Part shown: positions 16,777-27,120 of the stretch, in pieces
How the letters are laid out: every line of letters starts with the position of its first letter
Position numbering within the stretch: position 1 is the first letter of the stretch
Source: Planctomycetota bacterium
GTDB taxonomy: Bacteria; Planctomycetota; Planctomycetia; Pirellulales; PNKZ01
Length of the DNA stretch: 45,604 nucleotides
Reading direction: 5' to 3'
Assembly: GCA_017303535.1 (NCBI GenBank)
Contig: JAFLCO010000009.1
Span: forward strand, 1-45,604
Made by a program: the position numbers and the translations under genes
Notes under the pieces: model-generated
The model's database searches: none
What the model was told of the DNA's origin: nothing
What the model saw: only the letters and a program-made list of their open reading frames with translations

Positions 16777-16961
16777 GTCGACCTTAGCCCCCGGCACTTC
16801 TTGCCGGGGGCAAACGACGTGGAATCGCCGCGGATCGCAACCACGACGTACTAGCCCCGAAGCGCGAGCGGGGGGACATGCCCCTTTCCCAATATCCCCC
16901 GCCGAAACAACAATTCCAATCGCATTGCCCCGGGTTTGAAGAACCGGGGGCTAAGGTCGAT
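16777..16961. repeat. MITE-like element with 17-bp terminal inverted repeats
   Basis: Left end TCGACCTTAGCCCCCGG and right end CCGGGGGCTAAGGTCGA are inverted copies bounding about 185 bp. Inside sit an extra CCGGC/GCCGG hairpin and a degenerate copy of the CTAGCCCCGAAGCG repeat (16851-16884). It has no coding potential. Confidence 0.6.
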
Positions 16962-17159
16962 GACTATGAATCACCAACGACTCCAACAGCGAGCCGGGAG
17001 CGTGAGCGACCGGAGTCTTTCACGCCTCCTTGAGTTGCGGCTTTTGGTCGGAGGGGCCGCCTCCGCATCCGCCGCAGCACGGCCCTCGCCTCCGGCAGGA
17101 GGCGACGAGCAACGCATTCTCCCACGAGGGGACAGGGGACGGTTGGACCACCGTCTGAC

Positions 17160-17375
17160 AATCGACGTAAGTCGCGCAAGCGAATCGGGACTTACGTCGA
17201 TTTTCCGTTGTGCGCATTACGGACAAAGTGCGCACTATTTCGAGCACTTAGTGCGCGTCGGAGCGCTTACCAACAAGGGGTGCGCACTCACTTCGAGTAT
17301 CTGTGCGCAGTGCGCAGCGTACTGTCGAAATTGCCGTCGACGTAAGTCTCGCAAGTGTTCGGGCACTTACGTCGA
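17160..17375. repeat. Paired hairpins bracketing a GTGCGC cluster
   Basis: Hairpin 1 (17160-17202): AATCGACGTAAGTC / GACTTACGTCGATT, a 14-bp perfect stem. Hairpin 2 (17337-17375): TCGACGTAAGT / ACTTACGTCGA. The loops are also related (CGCAAG...TCGG in both). Between them GTGCGC occurs six times, starting at 17210, 17228, 17251, 17280, 17303 and 17310. No open frame fits; the function is unknown. Confidence 0.75.
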
Positions 17376-17452
17376 TTTGCAAAGTTCATCGCGCCACGGA
17401 GGGCGTTCTGCGCTAGCAACGATTTATACTCGGCAAAAAGCTGCTGCGCAAA

Positions 17453-17487
17453 GGCGAGCGGCCGGCGTGAGCCGGCCGTTGACGCCG
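17453..17487. repeat. Short palindromic repeat (GGCGAGCGGCCGG family)
   Basis: GGCGAGCGGCCGGCGTGAGC continues into CGGCCGTTGACG. A near-identical copy is at 25327-25358 (GTGTCAGCC loop). Both lie just past a gene's 3' end (aldose epimerase, SLC13 transporter). Confidence 0.75.
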
Positions 17488-17493
17488 CGCCGG

Positions 17494-18639
17494 CTACTCC
17501 GCCGAGAACATATACACGCAGGTCTGCCGATACGTTTCGCCCGGCTTGAGGATGATCGTCGGGAAGGTCGGCTGGTTCACCGAGTCCGGAAAATGCTGCG
17601 TTTCCAGGCAGAAGCCGCCGCGGTAAACGTACGGTTTGCCTCCCTTGCCCGCCTGCCCCGTGAGGAAGTTGCCCGTGTAAAACTGCAGGCCCGGCTGCGT
17701 GCTGAACACCGTCAGCACCCGGCCGCTTTTCGGTTCACGCACTTTGGCGACGGCAGCCGGCAGCTGCTTCCCCTGCATCACGACGAAGTTGTGGTCGTAG
17801 CCTTTCGTCGGCGTGTTCGTAAGCTGTTCGATTCGCTCGCCGATTCTCTTCGCCGTAGTGAAATCGAGCACCGTACCCGTGACCGCTTCGATCTTGCCGG
17901 TCGGAATCAGGTTGGCGTCGACCGGCGTGTAGCGATCGGCGTAGAGCGTGACTTCGTGATCGAGCACGGTGCCCGAGCCCGCGCCGGCCAAGTTGAAGTA
18001 CGAGTGGTTCGTGAGGTTGACCGGCGTCGGCTTGTCGGTCGTCGCTTCCCATTCGATCCACAACGCGCCGTCGTCGCCGAGGATGTACGTCGTCGCGAGC
18101 TTGAGATTACCCGGGTAGCCTTCTTCCCCCTCGGGACTCAAGTACGTGAAGCGCACGGCCGTGCCGCGCGGCGTGACGAGCTTCTCGCCTTGCCAGACGA
18201 CTTTGTCCAAGCTCCGTTTGCCGCCGCCGTGGAGATGGTTCGGCGCGCTGTTGTCGGCAAGTTGATACTGCCGCCCGTCGAGCGTGAAGCGGGCATTGGC
18301 GATACGATTGCAAACGCGGCCCGTCGTGCAGCCGAAGTATTGATTGGCTTCCGACTCGTAGCCGGCGATGTTGTCGAACCCGAGCACGACGTCGGCCAAG
18401 TTCTGAGCCCGATCGGGGGCGAGCACTTCGGTGATCGTCGCGCCGCGATTCATCAGGCGGACGGTGATCTTGCCGCCGGTCAGGGTGTAGCGCTCGACCG
18501 GGAGCCCGTCGTACGTGTTTCCGAACGGCGTGGGCCCGGAAACTTCGGCGGCCGAGGCGTGCGACATGACGGACGTTCCTTCAGCAACAAGGCCCCCGAC
18601 GGCGATGACGGCGGCGTAAACGGCGAGGCGAAACGACAT
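17494..18639 (-). CDS. Exported aldose 1-epimerase (mutarotase)
   Basis: 381 aa from ATG 18639, chosen because it begins a signal peptide (MSFRLAVYAAVIAVGGLVAE, with cleavage around SHASAA); a longer frame to 18882 reads through the divergent promoter region. It interconverts the alpha and beta anomers of aldoses such as glucose and galactose. Family motifs are NRIANARF (111-118), NHLHGG with H137, LTNHSYFNLAG with the catalytic His at 212, YDHNF with D282, and the catalytic base E346 in GFCLETQHFPDSVNQP. All are intact, so it is probably active in the periplasm, fitting sugar scavenging. It is divergent from the thioesterase gene. Confidence 0.93.
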   Translation of the reverse strand: MSFRLAVYAAVIAVGGLVAEGTSVMSHASAAEVSGPTPFGNTYDGLPVERYTLTGGKITVRLMNRGATITEVLAPDRAQNLADVVLGFDNIAGYESEANQYFGCTTGRVCNRIANARFTLDGRQYQLADNSAPNHLHGGGKRSLDKVVWQGEKLVTPRGTAVRFTYLSPEGEEGYPGNLKLATTYILGDDGALWIEWEATTDKPTPVNLTNHSYFNLAGAGSGTVLDHEVTLYADRYTPVDANLIPTGKIEAVTGTVLDFTTAKRIGERIEQLTNTPTKGYDHNFVVMQGKQLPAAVAKVREPKSGRVLTVFSTQPGLQFYTGNFLTGQAGKGGKPYVYRGGFCLETQHFPDSVNQPTFPTIILKPGETYRQTCVYMFSAE

Positions 18640-18823
18640 GATGCACTGCTCCGACGAAGCTCGACAATCCGCGACGCGCGGCGGCGACCGCCGGCGGAAT
18701 CTTATTACAATACGCAGCGAGCCGCAGGGCCGCCCGGGGAATTCCGGACAGAAATTTGGCCGGCAAAACGTGCTCAGCGTAGCAGTTTTGCCGACGGTTT
18801 TGAAGCAACCCGAAGGTTTCACC

Positions 18824-19324
18824 ATGCCCCCCGACGCCGCGACCGCCGCCGCCTGCCGACGCGACCTGCCGCTGACCGCCACGGCCGAAGTCCTGCCCGA
18901 GTGGCTCGACGAAATGGGTCACATGAACGTGATGTGGTACACGCATCTGTTCAGCAAGGGAGTGCACGGCTTTTTCGCGATGTTCGGCTTCACGCCGGAA
19001 TATATGGTCGGCAACCTGGCCGGCACCTTCGCGCTGGAACTGCACGTGCGGTACTTATCGGAGTTGCGAGTGGGCGAGCGCGTCGCGATTTACTCGCGAG
19101 CGCTCGGCCGCACGGCGAAGCGACTGCACTATATGCAATTCCTGGTGAACGACGGCAAGCAGGTGCTCAGCGCGACCGGCGAACTGGTGAGCGCTCACGT
19201 CGATATGAACGTTCGCCGACAAGCACCGCTGCCGGAGCCGATCATCGCGGAGTTCGACAAGCTGCTGGCGACGCATCAAGCACTGGATTGGCCGGCCCCG
19301 ACCTGCGGCGTGATGAGAGCCTAG
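18824..19324 (+). CDS. Acyl-CoA thioesterase, 4HBT hot-dog family
   Basis: 166 aa from ATG 18824 (GAAGG upstream). The longer frame to 18638 has an unconserved-looking N-terminus that overlaps the epimerase start. The hot-dog signature LDEMGHMNVMWY (28-39) matches the D-x-x-GHMN-x-x-x-Y active-site region of 4-hydroxybenzoyl-CoA-thioesterase-like enzymes. It continues with the ELHVRYLSELRVGERVAI strand pair and LVNDGKQVLSATGELV. It hydrolyses an acyl-CoA; the substrate is not inferable. Typical length, single domain, cytoplasmic, usually a tetramer. No metabolic partner lies next to it. Confidence 0.85.
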   Translation: MPPDAATAAACRRDLPLTATAEVLPEWLDEMGHMNVMWYTHLFSKGVHGFFAMFGFTPEYMVGNLAGTFALELHVRYLSELRVGERVAIYSRALGRTAKRLHYMQFLVNDGKQVLSATGELVSAHVDMNVRRQAPLPEPIIAEFDKLLATHQALDWPAPTCGVMRA

Positions 19325-19350
19325 CAACGAACTCGTCAGCGACGGAGTTT

Positions 19351-20793
19351 CTAGGCCGTCGGCAGGAGTTCTTTGATCGGCGCGCCGAACGGCAAGAGCG
19401 GCATCGGTCGGCCGTTGTGGTCGGGGTAGGCCAACTCCGAGTCGATGCCCAAGTGATGGAGCACCGTGGCCCAGAGATCGTTCGGCGTGAGCGGGCGCTC
19501 GGTCGGGTACTCGCCTTTCGAGTTCGTCGCGCCGATCACTTGGCCGGTTCGCATCCCACCGCCGCTGACGATCATCGACATCGCATTGGGCCAGTGGTCG
19601 CGCCCCGGCTGCATGACGCCGCTCGACGTGCCGACGCTGTAGCTCACACGCGGCGTCCGCCCGAATTCGCCCGTCACCACGAGCAGCACGCGCTTATCGA
19701 GCCCGCGGGCATAGAGATCTTCGATCAGCGCCGTCACGGCCTGATCGTAGAGCGGGAAGCGAACCTGGGCGTCTTTGAAGAGGTGGCAATTGACCGCGTG
19801 AGAATCCCAGTTGTAGCTCACGTAGTTCGGCAAGCCGCCGGGAAGTTGCGGGTTCTCCATGACCATCGTCACGAAGGTTACGCCCGCCTCCACGAGCCGG
19901 CGGGCCATCAGAGTCCGGTGACCATAAGCATGCCGGCCGTATCGCTCGCGCACGGCTTCAGGCTCGAGCGAAAGATCGAACGCCTTGCGGGCCTTTTCGC
20001 TCGTCACGAGTTCCAAGGCCCGGCGGTTGAACTCGTCGAGCGATTCGAGCTTCGCGCCGGCTTTGTCGAGCTTGCGGCGCCAGTTGTCGAGCTTGTCGAG
20101 CAGGGCCACGCGATCATCGAGTCGATCGGCCAGGGCCTCGCTCGGCGAGAGGTTGTCGATCTTGAAATCGGCTGTGCTCGGGTCGCCCGGAACCATGAAC
20201 GGGTGCGATGAGTTCCCCAGGTACGCGCTGCCAAACGAGAACGTATCGATTCCGTGCCGACCGCGATCGGTACCGCAGATGTAGTTCGGCACGCCGCGCC
20301 GCCGTTCGCGGATGGTTTGCGCGATGAGCGAAGGCACCGCGGGATAATCATTGACGAAGCCGGTCGGCTCCTTCGGGTCGCGGCCGGTCATAAACCGTTT
20401 GTGCCCGCCGCCGTGATCGGCGAACTGGTGGGCGACCGAGCGAATGACGTTGAACTTGTCAGCCGTCTTGGCGTGCAGCGGCAGCAGTTCGCCGACATCG
20501 AGGCCCGGCACCGTGGTGGCGATCGGCGAGAACTCGCCGCGGTTCTCCAGCGGCGCGTTCGGCTTGAGGTCGTACATCTCCATGTGCGGCGGCCCGCCGG
20601 GGAGCCACACGAAGATCACGGCGTTGTCGTCTTTGCGACCCACGCCGCTTTGCATAGCCGCTTGAGCCTGCATCCGTCCGATGTCGCCGAGGCCGAACCC
20701 GCCGACGCCCCAACTGCCGATCGCCAGCGAGCCAAGCTTCAGAGCCGTGCGGCGTGTGATGGGACCACGGCAGTGCGATTGTCCGGCATGCAT
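19351..20793 (-). CDS. DUF1501 protein, Tat-exported (1)
   Basis: 480 aa. Twin-arginine signal TRRTALKLGSLAIGSWGVGG (R14, R15). The body shows DUF1501 features: FVWLPGGPPHMEMYDLKPN, EFSPIATTVPGLDVGELLP, MTGRDP, GEFGRTPRV and GRDHWPNAMSMIVSGGGM. DUF1501 belongs to the alkaline-phosphatase/sulfatase-like fold, is massively expanded in planctomycetes and is normally exported. The exact reaction is unknown. It lies 45 bp downstream of another DUF1501 gene (20839-22200) on the same strand, so the two probably form an operon. The usual DUF1549/DUF1553 cytochrome-like partners are not next to them. Confidence 0.92.
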   Translation of the reverse strand: MHAGQSHCRGPITRRTALKLGSLAIGSWGVGGFGLGDIGRMQAQAAMQSGVGRKDDNAVIFVWLPGGPPHMEMYDLKPNAPLENRGEFSPIATTVPGLDVGELLPLHAKTADKFNVIRSVAHQFADHGGGHKRFMTGRDPKEPTGFVNDYPAVPSLIAQTIRERRRGVPNYICGTDRGRHGIDTFSFGSAYLGNSSHPFMVPGDPSTADFKIDNLSPSEALADRLDDRVALLDKLDNWRRKLDKAGAKLESLDEFNRRALELVTSEKARKAFDLSLEPEAVRERYGRHAYGHRTLMARRLVEAGVTFVTMVMENPQLPGGLPNYVSYNWDSHAVNCHLFKDAQVRFPLYDQAVTALIEDLYARGLDKRVLLVVTGEFGRTPRVSYSVGTSSGVMQPGRDHWPNAMSMIVSGGGMRTGQVIGATNSKGEYPTERPLTPNDLWATVLHHLGIDSELAYPDHNGRPMPLLPFGAPIKELLPTA

Positions 20794-20838
20794 GGCGGCA
20801 TGTTCCTAAATGAACGAAACGTTGCGACTACGCGGCGA

Positions 20839-22200
20839 CTATCCCAACTCCGGCAGCGGCTGATGCCCGTCGACCAAGTACTGCGGCCGGCCCGCCAGAT
20901 CGCGCAGCGTCGCCGCGGTGATGTCAATTCCCAAATGCTTGTAGAGCGAGGCGAGCACTTCACCGAAATGAACCGGCCGATCGACGGCGACGCCGCCCAG
21001 ACGGTCGGTCGCTCCGATGACTTGGCCGCGATTCCAACCGCCGCCCGCCAGCAGCGCTCCGCCGACTTGCGGCCAGTGATCGCGTCCGGCGTCTTTGTTG
21101 ATGGTCGGCGTTCGGCCGAATTCGCCCCAAGCGACAACGGCCACATCGTCGTCGAGCCCGCGATTGTGCAGGTCTTCGATCAGGGCCGACAAGCCCTGGT
21201 CGAATTGCGGCAGATGCGTGTTCTTCAGGCCGTTGAAGTTGTCGCTATGGAAATCCCAGCGGCCGAAATTGAGCGTGACCACGCGGCAGCCGGCTTCGAC
21301 CAGCCGCCGGGCCATCAAGAAGTGTTCGAGGTTGCGCGGGGCGCCGTCGCCGAAGTTTTTGTCGTCCCCTTTTCCGTACCGCTCGCGAACCTTCGGGTCT
21401 TCCTTACTCACGTCCAGCGCATCGACAATCTTGCTCGACGTGAGCAAACCGAAGGCCTGCTGTTGAAAGGCGTCGAGGCCGTTCATCATGCCCGAGGCGT
21501 CGACGTCGCGACGGATCCGGTCGAGCGAGCCCAGCAAAGAACGGCGATCGTTCAGGCGGTCGTGCGAGATGCCGTCGAGCACCATGTCGGCGCGGCCTTC
21601 GCCCGACGGACGGAATGCCGACATCGCGGGGCCCAAAAATCCGGGATGGCCGGGCGAGCCGTACGGCGGGTGCCGCGCGACCGGCGTGAGGCCCACGAAG
21701 GCAGGCACCGCGGGATCCGTCGGGCCGAGCACGCGCGACGTGACGCTGCCGAGCGACGGCCAGCCGCCGGGCGGTTGGTTCTGAAAGCTCCGCCCGGTGT
21801 AGCAGATGAACGAATCGTGATTGCCGTTGGGCGAGCCGACGACGGAGCGGAGCGGCACGCACTTGTCCATGTTCCGCGCCAAGAGCGGCAAGTGCTCGCA
21901 GATCTGAATGCCCGGCACCGAGGTATCGATCGGCTTGAACTCGCCGCGGATCTCGGAGGGCGCGTCCATCTTCAAGTCGTACATGTCTTGGTGCGACGGC
22001 GCGCCGCACATGTAGATCATGATGACCGACTTCTGCTTCTTCGACTTCGTGCTCGACTTTCCTGCGCCAGCCGCGGCCGCTTCCATCGCGAGCAGCGAGC
22101 TCAACGACAAGCCGCCGACGCCGAGGGCGCCGATCTTCAAAAAGTCGCGGCGCGCGAGACCGTCGCAGAGGCGCTTCTTCTCGCCATGGATGGTGAGCAT
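20839..22200 (-). CDS. DUF1501 protein, Tat-exported (2)
   Basis: 453 aa. Twin-arginine signal [20 protein letters not shown] (R17, R18). DUF1501 motifs: [58 protein letters not shown] and [18 protein letters not shown]. It differs clearly from its neighbour (identity low by eye), so this is an old pair rather than a recent duplication. A basic patch [10 protein letters not shown] follows the signal. It is first in the two-gene minus-strand unit and divergent from the esterase at 22481. Confidence 0.92.
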   Translation of the reverse strand: MLTIHGEKKRLCDGLARRDFLKIGALGVGGLSLSSLLAMEAAAAGAGKSSTKSKKQKSVIMIYMCGAPSHQDMYDLKMDAPSEIRGEFKPIDTSVPGIQICEHLPLLARNMDKCVPLRSVVGSPNGNHDSFICYTGRSFQNQPPGGWPSLGSVTSRVLGPTDPAVPAFVGLTPVARHPPYGSPGHPGFLGPAMSAFRPSGEGRADMVLDGISHDRLNDRRSLLGSLDRIRRDVDASGMMNGLDAFQQQAFGLLTSSKIVDALDVSKEDPKVRERYGKGDDKNFGDGAPRNLEHFLMARRLVEAGCRVVTLNFGRWDFHSDNFNGLKNTHLPQFDQGLSALIEDLHNRGLDDDVAVVAWGEFGRTPTINKDAGRDHWPQVGGALLAGGGWNRGQVIGATDRLGGVAVDRPVHFGEVLASLYKHLGIDITAATLRDLAGRPQYLVDGHQPLPELG

Positions 22201-23650
<1,450 letters not shown>

Positions 23651-23670
23651 TTCGTTCTTGCTTGTTTGAA

Positions 23671-23745
23671 CTGTAGGGAACGCCCTCCGTGGCGTTCCGC
23701 AACCCCTCGAAATGCACGGAACGCCACAGAGGGCGTTCCCTACAG
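23671..23745. repeat. Large palindrome with 29-bp arms
   Basis: CTGTAGGGAACGCCCTC continuing to GTGGCGTTCCG pairs with CGGAACGCCAC... GAGGGCGTTCCCTACAG (23717-23745) with one mismatch; the spacer is about 17 nt. It lies between the esterase stop and the transporter start. It may act as a transcript end for the esterase, and its read-through frame artificially lengthens the transporter frame. Confidence 0.85.
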
Positions 23746-23758
23746 AAAGACCTGCCGC

Positions 23759-25315
23759 ATGGCATCGATCGACAGTTCGGCGCTGGAGCAAATCAGCCCG
23801 GCGGAAGCGCGCTTTGAGCAACTGCGCAAACGGGCCGGGTTCTTCTTGGCGCCGATGGTGTTCTTGAGCTTGTGGTTCGCTGAATTGCCCGGCCTCACCA
23901 CGACGGGCAAAGACGGCACGCTCGTCCACAATGAACCGGCTCACCGCCTCGCGGCGATCATGGCCACGACGGCCGTGCTCTGGGTTTGCGAATCCGTGCC
24001 GCTGACGATCTCGGCCCTCGCCGCGGCGAGCGCGTGCGTCATCTGCGGCGTCGCGGCGCCGAAGGACGTCTTCGCGCCGTTCGCCGATTACATCATGTTC
24101 CTCTTCATCGGCTCGTTCATCCTCGCGCGGGCCGTGTTTATTCATGGCCTGAACCGGCGGTTCGCGTACGGCATTCTCGGCCTGCCGTGGATCGGCGCGC
24201 GGCCGAGTCGCATTCTGTTCGGCTTCGGCGCGGTGACGGCCGTACTCTCGGCCTGGATTTCCAACACGGCGACGACCGCCATGATGTTCGCCATCGGCAT
24301 GAGCATCCTGGCCGTGTTCTTTCGCGAGCAAGGAAGCGACAAACCTCTCGACCGGCGCTACGCCACGGGCCTCATGCTCATGACGAGCTTCGCGGCCAGC
24401 ATCGGCGGACTGGCGACGCCGATCGGCACGCCGCCAAACATGATCGGCATCGGACTCATTGAAGGTCAACTCGGCGTGAAGTTCACGTTCTTTGAGTGGA
24501 TGATCATCGGCGTGCCGATCGTGACGATCATGTTCTTCTTCATGTTCGGGTACCTCAATTATTTCTGCCCGGCCGGCGTTCCGGAAATTCGCGGTGGCGC
24601 GGAAATGCTTCGCGAGCGGCGTCAATCGCTCGGGCCTTGGACGACCAGCCAAAAATCGACGCTCTTCGCGTTCGGGCTCACGGTTTTCCTGTGGGTGTTT
24701 CCCGGCGCGATTTACTTGATCGTCGGGCAGGATCATCCTTTGTATCAGTCGGTGAAGGATCCGCTGAACGAAGGCGTCGTGGCCCTGATCGGCGCAATTC
24801 TGCTGTTCCTTTTGCCAGGCGACCGCGATGGGCGGGCCATCAACTGGGACGAGGCCTCGCAAATCGATTGGGGGATCGTGCTCTTGTACGGCGGCGGTTT
24901 CGCGCTTGGCTCACTCGCGAAAAGCACGGGGCTCGCGGCGGCGATCGGTCAGGGGCTTGAGTCGCTTTTGCCGCTCGATACCGCGTTCTCGATGCTCGCC
25001 TTCGGCACGGTCATGGCGGTCATCGTTTCCGAGGCGACGAGCAATACGGCCAGTGCGCAAATCATCGTGCCGATCGTCATCGCCACGGCGCAGGCGGCCG
25101 AACTTGATCCGCTCATTCCCGCACTCGGCGCGACTTTCGGCGCGAGCCTCGGCTTCATGCTGCCGGTGAGTACGCCGTGCAACGCAATCGTCTACGGTTC
25201 GGGCTATATCCCGATCACCCGAATGATCCGCTACGGCATCCTGCTCGACCTAGCAGGCATCGTCACGGTCGTGAGCCTGCTGCACTTCATCGTGCCGCAC
25301 TTGCTGCAACGCTAA
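23759..25315 (+). CDS. SLC13/DASS family anion:sodium symporter
   Basis: 518 aa from ATG 23759; an in-frame upstream ATG (23666) only reads through the palindrome. About 11-12 hydrophobic segments. DASS signatures: SNTATTAMM (about 166), GLATPIGTPPNMIGIG (about 220), SEATSNTASAQIIVP (about 425) and MLPVSTPCNAIVYGSGYI (the second substrate loop). These paired SNT and TPxN motifs coordinate Na+ and carboxylate, so the likely substrates are C4-dicarboxylates, citrate or sulfate. The family is inner-membrane. The window gives no better substrate clue; the adjacent secreted esterase and decarboxylase-like enzyme could hint at organic acids, but that is weak. Confidence 0.92.
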   Translation: MASIDSSALEQISPAEARFEQLRKRAGFFLAPMVFLSLWFAELPGLTTTGKDGTLVHNEPAHRLAAIMATTAVLWVCESVPLTISALAAASACVICGVAAPKDVFAPFADYIMFLFIGSFILARAVFIHGLNRRFAYGILGLPWIGARPSRILFGFGAVTAVLSAWISNTATTAMMFAIGMSILAVFFREQGSDKPLDRRYATGLMLMTSFAASIGGLATPIGTPPNMIGIGLIEGQLGVKFTFFEWMIIGVPIVTIMFFFMFGYLNYFCPAGVPEIRGGAEMLRERRQSLGPWTTSQKSTLFAFGLTVFLWVFPGAIYLIVGQDHPLYQSVKDPLNEGVVALIGAILLFLLPGDRDGRAINWDEASQIDWGIVLLYGGGFALGSLAKSTGLAAAIGQGLESLLPLDTAFSMLAFGTVMAVIVSEATSNTASAQIIVPIVIATAQAAELDPLIPALGATFGASLGFMLPVSTPCNAIVYGSGYIPITRMIRYGILLDLAGIVTVVSLLHFIVPHLLQR

Positions 25316-25326
25316 GAAAACCTTTT

Positions 25327-25358
25327 GGCGAGCGGCCGGTGTCAGCCGGCCGGTGACG
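25327..25358. repeat. Short palindromic repeat (GGCGAGCGGCCGG family), second copy
   Basis: GGCGAGCGGCCGGTGTCAGC then CGGCCGGTGACG. Same family as 17453-17487. It lies 12 bp after the transporter stop, between convergent genes. Confidence 0.75.
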
Positions 25359-25377
25359 TCGCCCCCTATCAGCCACC

Positions 25378-27072
25378 TCACCCAAACTGCGACGCTCGCG
25401 TCTTTTGAATCGGCACGTCAATCACGCGCGGCCGGTCGCCGGCGAGCGACGATTTCAGCACTTCGGCCAGCTCGTCCGGTTCGGTCACGCGTACGGCCTC
25501 GACGCCGAATCCTTCGGCCAGCTTCAAAATATCGAGCGACGGCCGATCGAGGTCCATGCCGATGAAGCGTCCGTCGCGAGCCGCCGGCAGGCCGAGCATC
25601 CGGGCGCCGTCTTTGAGAATCTGGTAGTGCCCGTTGTTGCAAACGATGAACGTCACCGGCACGTTGTAACGGGCCGCCGTCCACAGACCTTGGATGCCGT
25701 ACATAGCGGCCCCTTCGCCGAGGAGCGCCAGCATGGGTCGCTCGGGCCACGCCAGCTTCACGCCGATCGCGCAGCCGAGCCCCCACCCCAAGGCCCAACC
25801 GCGATGAGCGAAGTAACCGTCGGTGGTCGGCAAGGCCCCGAGCCGCTCGAGTAAGTGCTCCGTCGTGGTCACCGCTTCTTCGACCACGGCGACGTTCGGC
25901 GGCAACACGCGAGCCACGGTTTCCATCAACGTGCCCGGCGCCATCGGGCGAAACTGTCGGTCGGCTGCGATCTTCTTTCGCAGGGCCTCGCGAATCTCGG
26001 CGTGATCGGCTCCGCGCCGTCTCCCGCGACTTGCCGCCGCGGAAGTTTGCTCGACACTCATCGCTTCGCCGAGCAGCAAACCCAATTCTTCGAGTCCGCT
26101 GCGCACGTCGCCGATGAGGCCGACTTCGGCCGGATAATTCTTGCCGATCTGCCAAGGGTTCTCGTCGAGATGCACCAGTCGACAACTGCTCGGCACGGCT
26201 TGCGGCGGATCGTGATGGATGTACATCCGCAAGAGATCAAGGCCCACGGCCAAGAGCACGTCGAACTCTTCGAGTTGCTTGTGGACGTCCGGCGCCCAGA
26301 GCGGAAGCTGTTGACCATTGAGCGGATGCGCGGCCGGAAACGGAGCCCGACCGTGCGACGTCGCGCTCTCGCTGAAGACGGGCGCTCCAAGCCGTTCCGC
26401 AACGGCGACGAGCGAGTCAACCGCGCCGGCTTCAACGACTCGGCTTCCTGCGATGATCGCCGGGTTCCGCGCGCCGCCCAAGAGCAAAGCGGCCGCGCGC
26501 AGCGCATCAATGGGGGGCCGTACGTGCCGATCCGGCACGCGCGCCGATGTGAGATCGAGTTCGGCTTCGGCCATCTGAACGTCGATCGGCAGCGAAAGGA
26601 ACACCGGCCCCGTCGGCGGCGTAAGCGCAGCCTGCACGGCGCGGCGAATCGCAACCGGCACGTCCTCCACGCGTTCGACTTGGGCCGACCATTTCGTCCA
26701 CGGGCGCGTCACGGCGACCATGTCGCTCGCCAAGATCGGCTCTTCGAACAGGATCCGCCGATCGCTTTGACCGGCCGTCACCAGAAGCGGCGTCCCTTCG
26801 CGCGCGGCGTTGAAGAGCATGCCCATCGCGTTGCCGAGGCCGCACGAGGCGTGCAAGTTGACGACGCCCAAACCGCCGGAAGCCATCGCATAGCCGTCGG
26901 CCATCGCCATGACCGGCACCTCTTGCAGGCCGAGCACGTATTCGATCCGCGGCTCCGCGGCGACGGCGTCGACCAGCGGCAACTCCGTGGTGCCCGGATT
27001 GCCAAACAACCGCGAGACGCCGGCGTCGGCCAGAAGTTGCAGAATGGCGCGAGCGCCGGATGTGCGAGGCAT
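25378..27072 (-). CDS. ThDP-dependent enzyme, benzoylformate-decarboxylase-like (GEG variant)
   Basis: 564 aa with the three ThDP-enzyme domains. Pyr domain: GNPGTTELP (24-32), catalytic Glu E51 in LQEVPV and H74 in NLHASCG, like benzoylformate decarboxylase H70; T28 replaces the MdlC Ser26. Central domain about 190-340. The PP domain binding motif is G-E-G (452-454) followed by YGIQGLWTAARYNVPVTFIV and CNNGHYQ. The usual motif is GDG-x(25-30)-NN with Asp binding Mg2+; here it is Glu. Reaction is probably decarboxylation or carboligation of a 2-oxo acid; acetolactate synthase is less likely because of the MdlC-like H74 loop. Monocistronic, minus strand. Confidence 0.85.
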   Translation of the reverse strand: MPRTSGARAILQLLADAGVSRLFGNPGTTELPLVDAVAAEPRIEYVLGLQEVPVMAMADGYAMASGGLGVVNLHASCGLGNAMGMLFNAAREGTPLLVTAGQSDRRILFEEPILASDMVAVTRPWTKWSAQVERVEDVPVAIRRAVQAALTPPTGPVFLSLPIDVQMAEAELDLTSARVPDRHVRPPIDALRAAALLLGGARNPAIIAGSRVVEAGAVDSLVAVAERLGAPVFSESATSHGRAPFPAAHPLNGQQLPLWAPDVHKQLEEFDVLLAVGLDLLRMYIHHDPPQAVPSSCRLVHLDENPWQIGKNYPAEVGLIGDVRSGLEELGLLLGEAMSVEQTSAAASRGRRRGADHAEIREALRKKIAADRQFRPMAPGTLMETVARVLPPNVAVVEEAVTTTEHLLERLGALPTTDGYFAHRGWALGWGLGCAIGVKLAWPERPMLALLGEGAAMYGIQGLWTAARYNVPVTFIVCNNGHYQILKDGARMLGLPAARDGRFIGMDLDRPSLDILKLAEGFGVEAVRVTEPDELAEVLKSSLAGDRPRVIDVPIQKTRASQFG

Positions 27073-27120
27073 GGGAACGTTCTCTACCGTTGAATCGGAA
27101 CGAGTCGTCCGCTATTTCAC

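Noticed and set aside
17208..17320. GTGCGC cluster as a CRISPR array
   Set aside because: Repeat units are only 6-8 nt with irregular spacing; no CRISPR-length repeats and no cas genes.
17160..17375. Integron attC sites
   Set aside because: The paired hairpins lack the RYYYAAC/GTTRRRY core sites and there is no integrase gene.
16936..20211. 1091-aa plus-strand open frame
   Set aside because: It runs antisense through the epimerase and a DUF1501 gene and reads out of frame through the thioesterase. The translation is Arg/Ala-rich with no domains; it is a GC-driven shadow.
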